Of a stretch of DNA of 64,000 bases, positions 22,946-35,574 are shown in pieces; position 1 is the stretch's first letter; each line of letters begins with the position of its first letter. The stretch is taken from positions 112,962-176,961 of the forward strand of contig NW_019775715.1 in the NCBI RefSeq assembly GCF_001039355.2. Reading direction: 5' to 3'. The notes beneath the pieces are model-generated. The model worked only from the letters and a program-made list of their open reading frames with translations, searched no databases and was not told where the DNA came from. Source of the DNA: Lingula anatina (Eukaryota > Brachiopoda > Lingulata > Lingulida > Lingulidae). Position numbers and translations under genes: made by a program.

Positions 22946-24534
22946 GTAAGTGGTGTTAGAATGCGCGTGTTCGCCTGTGTGTGTGTGTTAGTTCTGTTGA
23001 ATATAGCCCAGAGATCAGCCTCAGTTTCAGACCAGATGTTTCTTCTTAGTACTGAAAACTTTAGTTCAAATAATTCATTCTTTACAAGTTACAGTGTACC
23101 TAAACGAAGAAATTAGTACAGTATTTACATGAGACTTCAGCAATATATTTTCTCTTTATAGAACAAGTACCAGTACAATATTTAATGTTGTCACATTAGC
23201 ATTACTACTGATTATCAGAGCTGCAAATTAAATAGACTAGTAACTAACTTTGTCTGAAAGTTCTTTTGTGGAACATACACTGGGTGCATGAACATGTATA
23301 TATGTAAAATTGCCAAATTCACAGCACTCAAAAGACAGTTTGCTGATAAAAATTATTATCTCCGTAAAGGAGTTTATTTTTCACAACCATTGTTGGCTTG
23401 TAACTTCACGCCTTACCCAAAAAGTTTTGAGCATTATAATTTGATGAAATTATGAGGATAGGCCAGAAATTGGTTATATTATATTTGGATAAGATTTTGG
23501 AGATATTCCAATATTTAATCCATTAATTTAATAATAGTATACATTGAAATACTTTGGAGGAAGTCTGAACTCTCTGAGTGCTATAATTTTGTAGTTGTTT
23601 CATGGAAATAAGATTACTCCTGAAATCGAAAACTGCGGAAACTGAGAGTCACGGACTAGGTGTTAATGCTTTGAGGTGGTATTCGAACAAAATGAACATA
23701 TTTTATTCTTAGAACAGTGTTTCATTAATCATGCCAGGTACATGCTACATGTACTGTAGACATGTTGATTAAGGAGTTTCAAAATGTGCCCACAGTTTTC
23801 TTGTCAAATGCATTTTTGCAATTAGATGAAAACGATGTCTTTTTTAAAAATAGTGAAATGCTGAAGTGATATATGGGAGTTGACAGTATTCAGTGAAAAT
23901 GTGCATTTAGAATGGTTTGTATACTATAGTATGAGTTGCTTATCAATAACTTTATTGTTGTGTGTGTTGATTTTGTATATATATAATACACATTTAAACT
24001 TGTATGTATTTTACAAAGTGTTATTTTTGTATTACATTATTTCATAGATTTGATATATGTATCATTGAGTTTTATTTCAGAATATGAGCATGTCATAATA
24101 TAAATGTGATACAGCATGTTTTAGCATTGTTATCAAATTTACTAATATAGCTGCACGTGTATTCTAAAATATGTTTTCATAAATTGCAGATATACAGTAA
24201 GTACTGCAGAAAAAAGATTTTTTTTCAGCATTTTGGTATTGGGTTCAATAAAATAGCGTATTGGACTTTAGTATTTCAGTCACTGACAGATATTGTTACT
24301 GTTATACTTTGAGCTGTCACTGATGCTTGACTGTAGAATCGTGGAGAACTTGCTCTCAGACTGGTATTTCATGTTCTCGCTGTCATTAGAAATGGAACAT
24401 ACTCAGCACAAACCAGTGTCTGGAGAGAGAGAGCTCTCAGGGGGCTGGGTAAACTTGAGATCTTCAGACCCAAATTTTGTTCTGATTTTTAGTTAATAGT
24501 CTAGACTTTTTTAAGTGTGCAGGACCCAGTTTCA

Positions 24535-24535
<1 letters not shown>

Positions 24536-24584
<49 letters not shown>
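24536..24584. repeat. Poly-A tract, 49 bases
   Basis: An uninterrupted A run, possibly the tail remnant of a retrotransposed sequence or a slippage product. No recognisable retrotransposon body precedes it. Confidence 0.9.
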
Positions 24585-24587
<3 letters not shown>

Positions 24588-24728
24588 TAGGGGTAAGATT
24601 TGTGCATGTGAGTAATTCAGTTCTTAGCCAGGGAACCTGACTTATGATTTTTTTTTTTTTTTTTTTTGGTGTGTGTGTGTTTGTGTGTGTGTGTGAAATG
24701 GGGGCCAATTTTTCTCCAAGATGTAACA

Positions 24729-24898
24729 CAGGCCCATAGCCAGGGAGGGGGGGGGTAGAACGAACTGCTCCTTTTTGCTGAGTAAAGGTCCCTTTTGGGT
24801 AAAATTTGATGTAGGTATATGAAGATTTCATAGCGAAAGGTCCACTTTTTCAGAAAAAAAGACCCTCCGCCCCTTTGCGATTGCTGGCTACGGGCCTG
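24729..24898 (+). mobile_element. CAGGCCC-ended MITE, full-length member
   Basis: A 170 bp element with ends CAGGCCCATAGCCAG and CTGGCTACGGGCCTG. The body matches the 7498 copy (TTTTTGCTGAGTAAAGGTCC; AAAGGTCCACTTTTTCAG). It is non-coding. Confidence 0.78.
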
Positions 24899-25924
24899 CA
24901 ACAGTTACTTTTGGTCTAGAGCTGTAGCTCTTTCTTGTTTGTTATAAAACAGTCAGCATATTTTATTTCACTGGACCACTACTGATTTATCTTGGTTTAA
25001 ATATTTAGAAATTTTTGTCTGAAGAATGAGACCAATTTCTGATCTACAATTAAATAGTCTTTCAGGTAATAGGCCTGTAGAATATATGAGAGTGTACTTG
25101 ATGTATACAGAGAGCTGTAAAAAACCTGAGTGACAGCTCTAAATTCATCATTTTGAGGGCTCTCGTCTGATAACTCGGCCACGTATGAATTCATAAATAA
25201 CACCAACAGGCATTCGTAACAATTTGTGATGGCAAAGGTCATGCACACGCTTGTCAGTTATGTGGTAAAAGTGTCAACAGCAGCATGGTAAGAGTTTTTA
25301 AAAGGTATATTTGATCTTTTGGAAGTATTATTATGTTTTTGACACACTAGTTATAAGGGTGTGAGCAAATATTGACAGAAAAACAGAAAAAACCTGTGGA
25401 GCTTGTAAAGCATATTGATTTTCCTGAGTATACAGTTAAGTGTATAGAATTAGTGATCGAAATTGAAATAAGTAGTGAATTTTTTTTCTAGTTTGTATTT
25501 GAAAACATTGTAGTTTGCATTGATTGTCTAAACCTATGTTTTTTATAACTGTTAAGTGCAGGGAAGTTGAAGGATTCTAGTGTATTTGGCATTGGAGATC
25601 AGTGCTGTGCCATAACTTATGGCTTAACATTATTGGGTGTTAATAACATTTTGCTTAATGGATTTTTTTTATGTGTCAAAGGGATTTTCAACTTGCATTT
25701 TTTTACCAAAAGGTGTAAATGATATTTACATTTTTTTTTTACTTTGTGTGAAGATGATAACTTCATAGAAACAGAATTTGATGAAATATTACACCCAAGC
25801 AAGATAGATGGGGAAAGTATTTTGAAAATCCTTAGAAAAAAATCACTTTGAATGTGTGTTTATAGATTAAATAAAATACTTTTCTCATATATTTGATAAA
25901 GAAGTGTGTCTAGCAGGCTCAGGG

Positions 25925-25955
<31 letters not shown>

Positions 25956-27514
25956 TGATAAGTATTTTAAGCTAATTTTTATAACGAGTTAGATATATTA
26001 GGATGACAGGCTAAAAGATGTTGGAGACTTTGGCTTCTTGAAAACAGAAGAAGTCCTCTAGAACATCACATGTAACCAAGGAGATGACGTAATGAATGAG
26101 ACAGTATTGACTGTTAATACAGTGGATATAGTTCTGGTAATTCAAGTTCTGGATTAACCATTGTTTTCAAGTGAATAAGATCATTAATTGAAGTTTTTAT
26201 TGGCAATTCTTTAACAGTTTTGTAAAGCATGACTTGAGAACATTGTGTGATTTCTCTTAAGATTAATTCCCAAGTTTATTGGACAAGTGCTCCTTTAGTA
26301 ACCACCTAAAAATGATTTCTTTTCTTTTTTTTTAATTGAAGAGGTTTCCCTTATAGTATTGGCTGTTGTCCTTCAACAAAACAGAACATTGATTATGAGT
26401 TTTGTTTAGTCAGTTGCTTGGGAAAATTCTGTTTTACATGACCAGTTCTTTACTTCTTTTCAGAGAGGACAATTTTTCTTAAAAAGAGGACAAGTATTCT
26501 CAGCATTCTCTATAATATATGATTGGCATCCACTACATATTGATATAAAGTGTGATTGTGTATGTATACATTTGAAGTTTTATACAGCCAGAGTTTATTG
26601 ACCATAAAATAATCAAGATATTGTCCAAACTTTAAGTGCTCTGCTTGAAATCACTTGTCAAATCCTATAAGGAGAGTTAAAACTACAAATAAATGCACAA
26701 CAGACACAGTGACTTTGTATCTTATGAGTGAGAATTTACAGATATAAAGTAATAAGTTTAACATGCAATTGAGGCATTTTAAATGATAATAATAAAACTG
26801 TCAATAAGCACTTGTTTATCACTGAAATTACCGTTCTTGTGTCACAGTATGAACTTGGATTTCATTTTGAGATATATGTAGCCATGGAAAAAATGAATAC
26901 CAGCTCATAGGTCAGTGTTTCAATATTAGAATGATTTGTCCAAGTGCACAGTATATTTACTGCAGATTATAACAACGGATAAAACCAGATTTGCCAAAGG
27001 GTCTTTTTGCCAAAGATTACAGATGTAGGAATTGACATGCTGTGTTATTGACTTTGGCATTTACATAAAACTTTGATGCTGAGTTGAAAATGTCTGGCTG
27101 TATTTCTGATTAGATATTGTAAAGACTTTCTCAGAAATGCTCAAAACTACTGAGATTTTGCAGGTCATTAGTTAGATTTTTCCAAGACATAATTTGTCTG
27201 GTGAATTTATAATAAGACATGCTGTAGAAAACTGGAAGCTGTCACACAAGGTCTGGTAACTCTGGGACATGATTAGACATTTTACCAAGACAACCTTTCT
27301 CTGAAATTTAATACCAATGAAACTATCAGAGATGATCAGAAATTCCCAGTCAAAGTGACACAGAGTCATTTTGAAACTATTTTTGACTTAGTCTGAGTTT
27401 GATAAGAGAACCTGATTGGACTAAGATTACATTGGACTTTGCTAAAATGATCCTCAGTTTAACATTGGGGCTTGGTTTAGTTGGCAACTTGAGCTGTGTG
27501 GATTTTACACCCTT

Positions 27515-27545
<31 letters not shown>

Positions 27546-27561
27546 GGGGGGGGGGGGGTTA

Positions 27562-27894
27562 NNNNNNNNNNNNNNNNNNNNNNNNNNNNNNNNNNNNNNN
27601 NNNNNNNNNNNNNNNNNNNNNNNNNNNNNNNNNNNNNNNNNNNNNNNNNNNNNNNNNNNNNNNNNNNNNNNNNNNNNNNNNNNNNNNNNNNNNNNNNNNN
27701 NNNNNNNNNNNNNNNNNNNNNNNNNNNNNNNNNNNNNNNNNNNNNNNNNNNNNNNNNNNNNNNNNNNNNNNNNNNNNNNNNNNNNNNNNNNNNNNNNNNN
27801 NNNNNNNNNNNNNNNNNNNNNNNNNNNNNNNNNNNNNNNNNNNNNNNNNNNNNNNNNNNNNNNNNNNNNNNNNNNNNNNNNNNNNNNNNNNNNN
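27562..27894. other. Assembly gap (333 N)
   Basis: A run of 333 N immediately follows a poly-T and poly-G tract, so sequencing probably failed at the homopolymers. Frames spanning it are meaningless. Confidence 1.
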
Positions 27895-28017
27895 AAACTG
27901 ATTCAACTAGAATAGGCTACACTAAACCTTATATTAAACTAACTATTATTTAGGGGGATATGAAAACTGCATCGTCAGTTAATCTAGGTTTTATTCAGCA
28001 GACCCTGAGTTTTACAC

Positions 28018-28234
28018 CCCATTTCCATAGATTTTTAGATCAATCTATCCCTGTGGGGAGTCTCACTAGATTACTGTCAGCTTGGCCGGCTTAAGCGTCT
28101 GTCCCGCCTACTAAAAGCTATAAGGGGGTAATTAACTATGGTGTCCGCTCGGCTGACTGCAATTTAGCCTGAACCCCCAGGGAGTTAGGTCGATCTAAAA
28201 CTTAATCTTTAGATCGATCTAAATCTCTGGGAAA
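28018..28234. mobile_element. Foldback MITE, family B copy 1
   Basis: Left arm TTTAGATCAATCTATCCC ... AGATTACTGTCAGC pairs with right arm GCTGACTGCAATTTAGCC ... GGTCGATCTAAA. The same arrangement recurs at 59431-59656, so this is a dispersed family and not a one-off hairpin. It is non-coding and its outer ends are approximate. Confidence 0.65.
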
Positions 28235-28832
28235 GCACTCTTATTCAGAATACAGCCACAATCACCTGAACTATCCCCATGCCTTTTATACACTACAATT
28301 ACAGATATCATATATATTATGCACTGGAGAGAGAGAGAGAGAGAGAGAGTTTAAAGTGAATCAGCTAGTGAGATATTGTAAGGCAGAACTGCCTTCAAGA
28401 TATTTTATCTGGTTGTTGCACATACGTAATCTTTTTGATAATGTATTGTTAAATATGTATACTGACCTTGGGTTTGAGTTGTTGCTTTTGTAAATAGCTG
28501 ATTGTTCAGTAATTACCACCCTTAGGAAGTCATCAAAGATTACTTCTTGCTGTGATTTATAATGAAGGCTCCAGCTACCACATATATAACTATTTCTATG
28601 AATCACAGGTGGTATTTAATATGTTTGGTAATTTACTTATTTGTTACTTGATTGGTTCCTCGAATGATTAATTGATTTTTAACAAATTGTTTTAAAACTG
28701 GTTTGATTAATTTAGCAATTGAATTATTTACTGATTGGTTATTAACTGGAATTGCCATCCAAAGTTGATTGATTATTATTTTTTTTTCTGATAAATCAAC
28801 TACTAGGGTTACTGTTCTCATTTGGAGGACAT

Positions 28833-28986
28833 CCTGGGCTCCGTATCTCGAAAGGTTCGTTATGTTGCACACGTGCGCAAGCGTCTTGATTCCATAACTG
28901 ATTCTATTTCAAGATACGGGGCCATTGAATCGAGACGCTTGCACACGTGTGCAACATAGCGAACCTTTCAAGATACGGAGCCCAGG
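28833..28986. mobile_element. Near-perfect 63 bp inverted repeat (foldback MITE)
   Basis: The left arm starts CCTGGGCTCCGTATCTCGAA and the right arm is its reverse complement, ending AAGATACGGAGCCCAGG. The arms differ at only a few positions over about 63 bases around a ~28 base loop. High arm identity implies recent insertion or gene conversion. No open frame is present. The flanks give no obvious target duplication longer than two bases. Confidence 0.78.
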
Positions 28987-30107
28987 AATCACATTGCTTC
29001 CATCTGTCTCACCTAACACATTCTACTGGCACATCCAGAAGCAATGTCCACTTCCCTCCACTTCCAAAGTCTCTTATCTAGATATTTGGGTGTTATTTTT
29101 TTTACCTCCCCCCCCCCCAACCTCTCTCTCTTCTGTCCTTATCACCTTTTCAAGATTTTTTTAAAAGTTTCGTTTTCTTCTCTAATTTAAAACTTCTTTT
29201 TTAAAAAATAATAATAATAACTATTGGGACTTCGACTCAGCTGCTGAAATTGGACTTAATTGCGGAAAGTTGACTTTCAGAACTGAAACTTGTTCATGTT
29301 TTATTATCTCAGATAAGTTTTTTAAATAAAATACTGTGTAAATATGTCAATATATTTTTTATCGTTATTGTGTCTCAAGAGTGCAAAAAATGATAGCAGT
29401 CTTAACAATTTTATAGGCATGGGTTGCATCCAGCATTTGTGTTAGCTAGAATTTAGCTCGAAAACTGAGACTTCCTTATTTTCATGTCCGACTCTATGAA
29501 GCGTAATAACCACTTGAAAATGGACAAGAGCTAGTTAGAGAAAAGAACCCATGTCTGTGATTTCCCCCCATTGTGTTTCACAGGTTTAAAGCTTTGTTTT
29601 GCATTAACTGCCAGCAGTCATGAGTAATTTAATGGCCGCAGCCTGCCAGAAATTGTAAAAGCGAAAAAGATCGGAAAAAGAAAAATAGGCATGTCAGTCG
29701 AGCACCAATGGATGCTAGTACAGAACACATGACACCTCAATGGAGCCCTGCTTGTTATAGTTAATTGGACGTGAAAGTAAAATGTTGTAGTACTTGAAAA
29801 CGGTTTTACTCATTAAATTTTTACAGTTGGTTGGGCAGTTTTTTTACTCCTGTTAGTAGTTGAACAATGGGAAAATGTAAGGGAAAAAAATCCAGGCTCC
29901 TTCATTGAATAAAAGTGGGCAGTGGTTTGCTGATTAACAAAAAAATCTATAAGTAAGAAAAAGTTTATGTTAAGTTAGCATGCCCCATAAATTACCAAAA
30001 TACCATTTACTATATTAAAAATGCATGTACATTTCATTAAGATATGCAACTGTGGAAATAAAATGAATGGAAAATCTCCATAGGAAAAGTGTGTAATTTA
30101 ATGTCAT

Positions 30108-30121
30108 GTTGCTATGGCAAC
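30108..30121 (+). promoter_or_regulatory. RFX X-box-like palindrome
   Basis: GTTGCTATGGCAAC differs by one base from the canonical X-box form GTTGCC-AT-GGCAAC. RFX factors bind such sites, notably in ciliary gene control. It lies inside an inferred intron and function is unproven. Confidence 0.35.
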
Positions 30122-30286
30122 AGCCATCACAGTGATAGAGTGGTTGTAGGAGGGGAGAACAGGGGTTGAGACATTAGTTTACATGGTTTTAGGAGGTCAT
30201 ACAAGCTTTTCTTAATATAACCTACACTGGCCATTGCCTTACTGAGTTCTTAAACGTTGGACACCATTAATAAAGATAGGATGGAA

Positions 30287-30497
30287 CAGGCCTGTAGCCA
30301 GCATTTTCAAAAAAAAAAAAAAAAAAAAAAAAAATGGGGGTTGGGGGGCTATTTCAGAAATAGTAGACTGTTTACAATGAAGCCTTTGTGGACTTGGATC
30401 AAATTTTTACCCAGAGGGGACTTTTTCCAACAAGAAAGATGGTGCGTTCAACACCCCCTCCCTCCCTGAGCCTCCCTCTCCCCTGGCTATAGGCCTG
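30287..30497 (-). mobile_element. CAGGCCC-type MITE, reverse orientation, with A-run
   Basis: It starts CAGGCCTGTAGCCAG, contains a ~24-base A run, and ends CTGGCTATAGGCCTG. The internal segment (GGATCAAATTTTTACCCAGA) matches the complement of the family body. Confidence 0.65.
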
Positions 30498-30527
30498 GTG
30501 GTGGTTTACTGTTCAAACAAAATCTAT

Positions 30528-30687
30528 CTTTTTGGCAGGAAAAGATCCACTCTGGATCTGTTTCTAGATGTCATTTTCTAGTTGGTCAGCTATTGAGGAG
30601 GTATATGTAAAAAGGTCCAATTTTTCAGAAAAAGAACCCTCCCCCCCTCCTTTTCTCTTTTGAAATTGCTGGCTATACAGACCTAGC
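30528..30687 (+). mobile_element. Degraded CAGGCCC-type MITE
   Basis: Recognisable pieces are GGCAGGAAAAGATCCACTCT, AAAAAGGTCCAATTTTTCAG and TTTTGAAATTGCTGGCTA, in plus orientation and adjacent to the reverse-oriented copy. The left terminus is missing or decayed. Confidence 0.5.
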
Positions 30688-31228
30688 AACGGTATTTGAA
30701 TTTACAAGTATAGTTATCCAATAATCCATATATGCATGCTTTGATTTCCTTTCAACCAGGGGGACTATTACATGAATGATCCAGTTACTAGTATGTAGCC
30801 TTGGGGTCATATAGCAGATATAAACACTACAAAAGCACTGACCAACAGCTGGAACAATACAGCAACAAAACAAGGTTGCATTATTGTAAACAAATAAACA
30901 AACATGCGTACTCCTTGGTTTTATTTACTAGTGACCTTTGTGTATTTTTCTTAGCCAGGGTCAGATTTGGAGTGTAGTTATAATCAGAGTGAATCGCACT
31001 TCTGGATTTGGGTGATTTGAAATGGAGGCCATGGTCTTAGTCAGTTCGTTACTATGGCTAGTGATTAAGAAATAATGGTACATGTAGATTGAAAAGGGTG
31101 TTTTATTTTAGAAATTTGTTTTATAAAAGTGACCAGTTATTAAGTTAGATTTTATCTTGTGGAGTACAAGCTTAGAGGTGGGTATTTACTTGTTTAATTA
31201 TTTTGTAGTCAATATAGCTAATATTTAC

Positions 31229-31230
<2 letters not shown>

Positions 31231-31262
<32 letters not shown>
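31231..31262. repeat. GT microsatellite
   Basis: Sixteen uninterrupted GT units, followed shortly by a short GA tract. Confidence 0.95.
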
Positions 31263-31266
<4 letters not shown>

Positions 31267-32944
31267 GGAGAGAGAGAGAGATTTAAACACATTCAACTAA
31301 CCACTGAGAAAATTAGGCAGTCATAGAAGCTGCACATGAAATTCAGCCATACTTAAAATGACATGGATACAAAAATTAACCCCCGAATTGATGATAATTT
31401 TCAGAAGAAAAAAATATAAGAATGACACTAAAATAGGGCCATATTGAGGCATTTTTACACAGTTAGGCCATAAATAAGAAACATAAACCTGTCCTGGGGG
31501 TGTGAGTCTTTGTCCTCCAGGTTCAAACCAAAAAGCTCAATCTTTCACCTCCAAGTAGAATTGTTTGATGCTGGTCTTGGTTGTCACATATTGATGTCAA
31601 CCCAGTGGTGATTGGAGACACTATATCTAATAGTGTCATCTGTCTCTCTAGGACCCCTCGGTGGCTGTGGATTGACAGGTCATGAAAGGGGCTGAAATTT
31701 TGGCATGCGTGTATGCTTTTTTCTTTTTTTTAAATCTTTTTTAGTCACAAGTTCTTTTAGGAGTAGTATAAATGTCACCAGGGACAGAGAGAGTAAATTA
31801 CATAGGGAAATATGAAATGACTTTTTTATCATTCACATACACCCGAACTGAATTTCTTTGATTTTTCAATATAATAATAATTTTTCTGGCATCTGCATGG
31901 AAGAAAATTCGAGTTAAGATAATAAACAAAAGTACGAGTATAAAACTGGAGAGAATAGAGTAAAGTATCCATTACACAGCTATTCTAGCTAGAATTAGAG
32001 GACTAAAATGACACCTGAATAATAAAATTGACAAAACAATTATAAAAACTTGCAGAATATACATGCAAGATATTTATATAAACACACACAGTAAAACTGT
32101 ATTGACCTCTAAAACAACCTTGTTAACGTGGAACAAAACTGTGTTTCTGGATATTGCAAAAGAACAGAATCAATGTATTGATACAATTAATTCTGATCAT
32201 GTTAAGTTATTGACTCTGAGGGGTGTTGAAATTACCCAGATTCAGGAGTCTTATGGGCTTTAATGACCATGTGTTGTGATTGGCAATATTTGCTTTGGGT
32301 TTGGTGGCTATATATACATGTATATATTTTTTGTACTAATACTAGTACTTAATACCAAATCTCGATGTTTGTAATGACAAGACAGGCCTGTTGGAAAGAT
32401 TAAGCATGTCTTTGATGTTGTTGGTAGTTGCTGATATTGGAGGTTCATTTTATGGTAATGAATTGATCTTAGCATTGAAGGGGGGGGGAGGGATTATGAA
32501 TTTTAGAGATACTGTATATTTTAAGGCCATGAAATCTTTAAATTAGAACATTCCTTCTGAGTGGTAGCACCAAAACTGAAAAGCAGGCTACTCTGTAGTT
32601 CTATTCTGTATAGTAAAAGTACAGCATATTCTACATCGTATGATATATTTTCAATGATTCCAAAATTACAGTGTATATGTATTTGAAAGATTGATAACTT
32701 TCCCCCATTGAAAAAGTTGAGTCATTGCAGTAGTTTGTGTAGATTGTGACACTCGGGATGCCTGAACCAAACCACAAATAATATCAGAATTTGGGAAAGG
32801 TGGCAGAAAATAAAAATGAATTAAAAGATAAATAGAGAAATAAATAAATAAATATTAATATGATTATAAAAGAATAATAAAATTGGTCATAAATACATTT
32901 GAAAAAAAATAAAATTAAATAGTTTTTCATATATACTTTTTAAA

Positions 32945-32964
32945 CCCCCCCCCCCCCCCCCCCC
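32945..32964. repeat. Poly-C tract
   Basis: Twenty consecutive C residues. A similar 21-base C tract is at 20947-20967. Confidence 0.95.
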
Positions 32965-34619
32965 ACTTCTTGTCCTTTTCTAAGTGAGACTTGATGAATT
33001 TGATTCAATGGATAAATAAGAGTGATATGAACTTTCTGTAAACATTGTAAACAAAGCCCACTTTTATAAACAGTATCCATGGAACATCATGGCTTGGTTC
33101 AATATTTTGTTATGTCAGGTCTTTGTATCTCTTCTAGCCAGTGGCGTGTAATAAAAACTGGACACTCGGGTCATTACCCTGGATTTCCTGGACAAATGGA
33201 CGTAGAGAAATTTTCCGTGAAAACTGATCTTTATTGAAAATATTTATTTTACCATCGCACAGGTGCTGGATGCTCAGAAAAAAAAGACGTTCTGATACTT
33301 TCATGGAATCTGCCCCTGAAAGGGTGCATTGGAAGTGAAATTTCACTTTTCATATAGATACACAAATATGCTGTAAGAAGATTGCTAAAATTTGGTTTTC
33401 TCTGAGGTATGAAATGACAACATCCAAACAACAAATATGAATTGGAGATTATATTTACTGGTTTACAGTATAAATTAAAGTAATCAATATAAGTTGACTA
33501 TTTCTTGCATTACCCAGACTGTGTGAAGAGTTTCAGATACTAAGTAGGAAAAGCTTAAAAGTTCAAGGCTTCAAACAAATATTCTGATTGTTTTAGGGAG
33601 GAATTGGATATGTACAGGTAAATTTTTATTAATTTTTGGATGGGAAGAGATTATGTGACTAGTTACATAGGAGAGTTAAAGAATGGAAATTATATGTATG
33701 GAAAAATAATAGTTCTTAATTGGTGAATGGTGCACATGACCAGCATCAAACAGCTAGTACTCCATTTTATAAATCACTAATCGTTATCACTCTCTCTGTT
33801 GGATCATGAATTTCACTTATTTAGATGAAGTTTCAGCATTTTGAATTATAATACATGTTTGAGTGCCATGAGGAATTATTATTTAGAACTTTTTGTTTTA
33901 TTTTTGTTAAAAAAGAAAGAGTGAATGAATAAATGAATGAATGAAAGACAATGCCTGATGTGGCATTTACAAGTAGAATATATAAACTGAAGAGAATGTT
34001 GTCAATAGAATGCAATATTTGAATATATTTTACAATATTTATTGAATGATATTTTAACTATATTAATACTTCCTTTGGTACTTTAAGTGATAATAATCAC
34101 TTCCTTTAGTACTGAAACGGCTATATTTTGCTTTTATCACAAGAGCATCGTCAAGTTAAATGGCCACAAAATGTATAATATTTATTGCATTTAAATACAA
34201 TTTACCCTTATCAATAGGAAAACAGATCAAAGGACATGTAGAGGTCTAATATGGCAGATCTAAGACAGGTCAATGGAATGAGAATTGCTCAACAGATACA
34301 TGGGTACGAGTGAGTTCGCAGAGGTGCGTACGCGGGGAGATATTGTGACATTTTTAAAAGAGTGAATTTTGAAGGACAGCATCAGTGACTGTCATTATCT
34401 CATCAGTTATAACCCAGTGTGATTATTGAATATTTTCTGACACAGTGAAGGATTGTGGCCTGCGATATTCTCTCTCTTCATGGTTTTACCCACTGCAATA
34501 TACAATCTACCAGTAGGAACATTGATTTAACAATTGCCTTGCACCACAATACCTGTAAAACTGTAGCAGGGCCAGTAAAAGTTTGTATTTTTTTTCAATT
34601 ATTATAAACAAGATCCCAG

Positions 34620-34796
34620 TTCTCTTACCAAAACAACATATTCACTACAAATTACTCTGAGAAACTTGACGGACATTTGACTATGCACCCACGCTGCAAG
34701 CACAAGCCTCTGGCAGCCATTGTTAATTCGGATAGTGTAACCAAGAGCCGTGCACGGCGCATGCTTGAGGGCGAGGTGCGGGACTTGTATCTGCAG
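34620..34796 (+). CDS. Exon 3 of the unrecognised protein (possible internal start at 34683)
   Basis: Acceptor ATCCCAG (AG 34618-34619) opens a 59-codon frame in phase 0, matching exon 2, and ends at donor CTGCAG|GTAAGC (GT 34797-34798). An alternative acceptor after CTCTGAG is also in phase. The residues after the internal ATG (34683) look protein-like: HPRCKHKPLAAIVNSDS, then a basic segment KSRARRMLEGEVRDLYLQ that could begin a helix. GC content rises sharply from the ATG to the donor, so the exon might begin nearer to it, or the ATG might start a shorter isoform. I know of no domain that fits. Coding status rests on the donor, phase and composition. Confidence 0.6.
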
Positions 34797-35574
34797 GTAA
34801 GCAGCCTTTTTTTATTATTTCACATCATTGGCCTTTTCTTTTTTTGGTGAGGATTGTATATAGATTTGGTCATTATTTGTTTTACTTTGATTTATTTATA
34901 TATTTATTGAACTGTAGGATAGATAAATTACTGATGTTACAGGGAAGCATATACATTTTTTCTCTGTATGAAAATTGTTCTTGAGCTTTAAAATGCTAGA
35001 TTAGGGACTTATTAATGAAATATATTCACCAAACAAAGAGAAAAAGAAAATGATCAGGCAGTCTGCTGTTGTTCTACATTTGTTATACTGGCGTAGAAAG
35101 AAATGGCTGTAACCAATCACAGTGATTGCTTTAACCCTATCAGTTCCCAATAGAAACATTGTTGTAGTTTTCCAGATGGCCAGAGAACCATGACATCCAA
35201 TTTTGGCAGTAAAACGTTGCCTTTATTTTGCATTCATTGATTAGTTCAGTTTTCCACATTTGGGATGAATGCTCTTTTAATGTTTGTGGCATAATTTCAT
35301 TCCACCTTTTATATGTTTCCCCTCTACTGTTTTACTCATTGTAGTAGTTATTTAACTTTCATTGATCTTATGAAGGGTTATAACTCATTTAATTCCAGCA
35401 AAATTTATTATTTATATTCCACAGAGTAGTTTTGTTAATAACAGCTGAACAGAATATTTGACAGTTAATTTTTCATGTAGAATGGTTTTGAAAATGAGTT
35501 ACTAGCTGTTATTTGCAATTCTTCAAATGAAGTAATTTTAATATAATCATGGTATTTGCTGTTCAATTAAAGTC

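Larger units (their letters stand above)
22946..34619 (+). other. Inferred intron 2
   Basis: About 11.7 kb from donor GTAAGT to the acceptor ending at 34619. It includes a 49-base poly-A (24536-24584), several MITEs, an unresolved gap (27562-27894), a GT microsatellite (31231-31262), a poly-C tract (32945-32964) and an X-box-like palindrome (30108). Many short frames here run over homopolymers or the gap and are not genes. No further exon was identified, but one could hide in the gap. Confidence 0.5.

Noticed and set aside
27399-27953. Longest plus-strand frame in the window
   Set aside because: Most of it is the N gap and adjacent homopolymers, so it has no information content.
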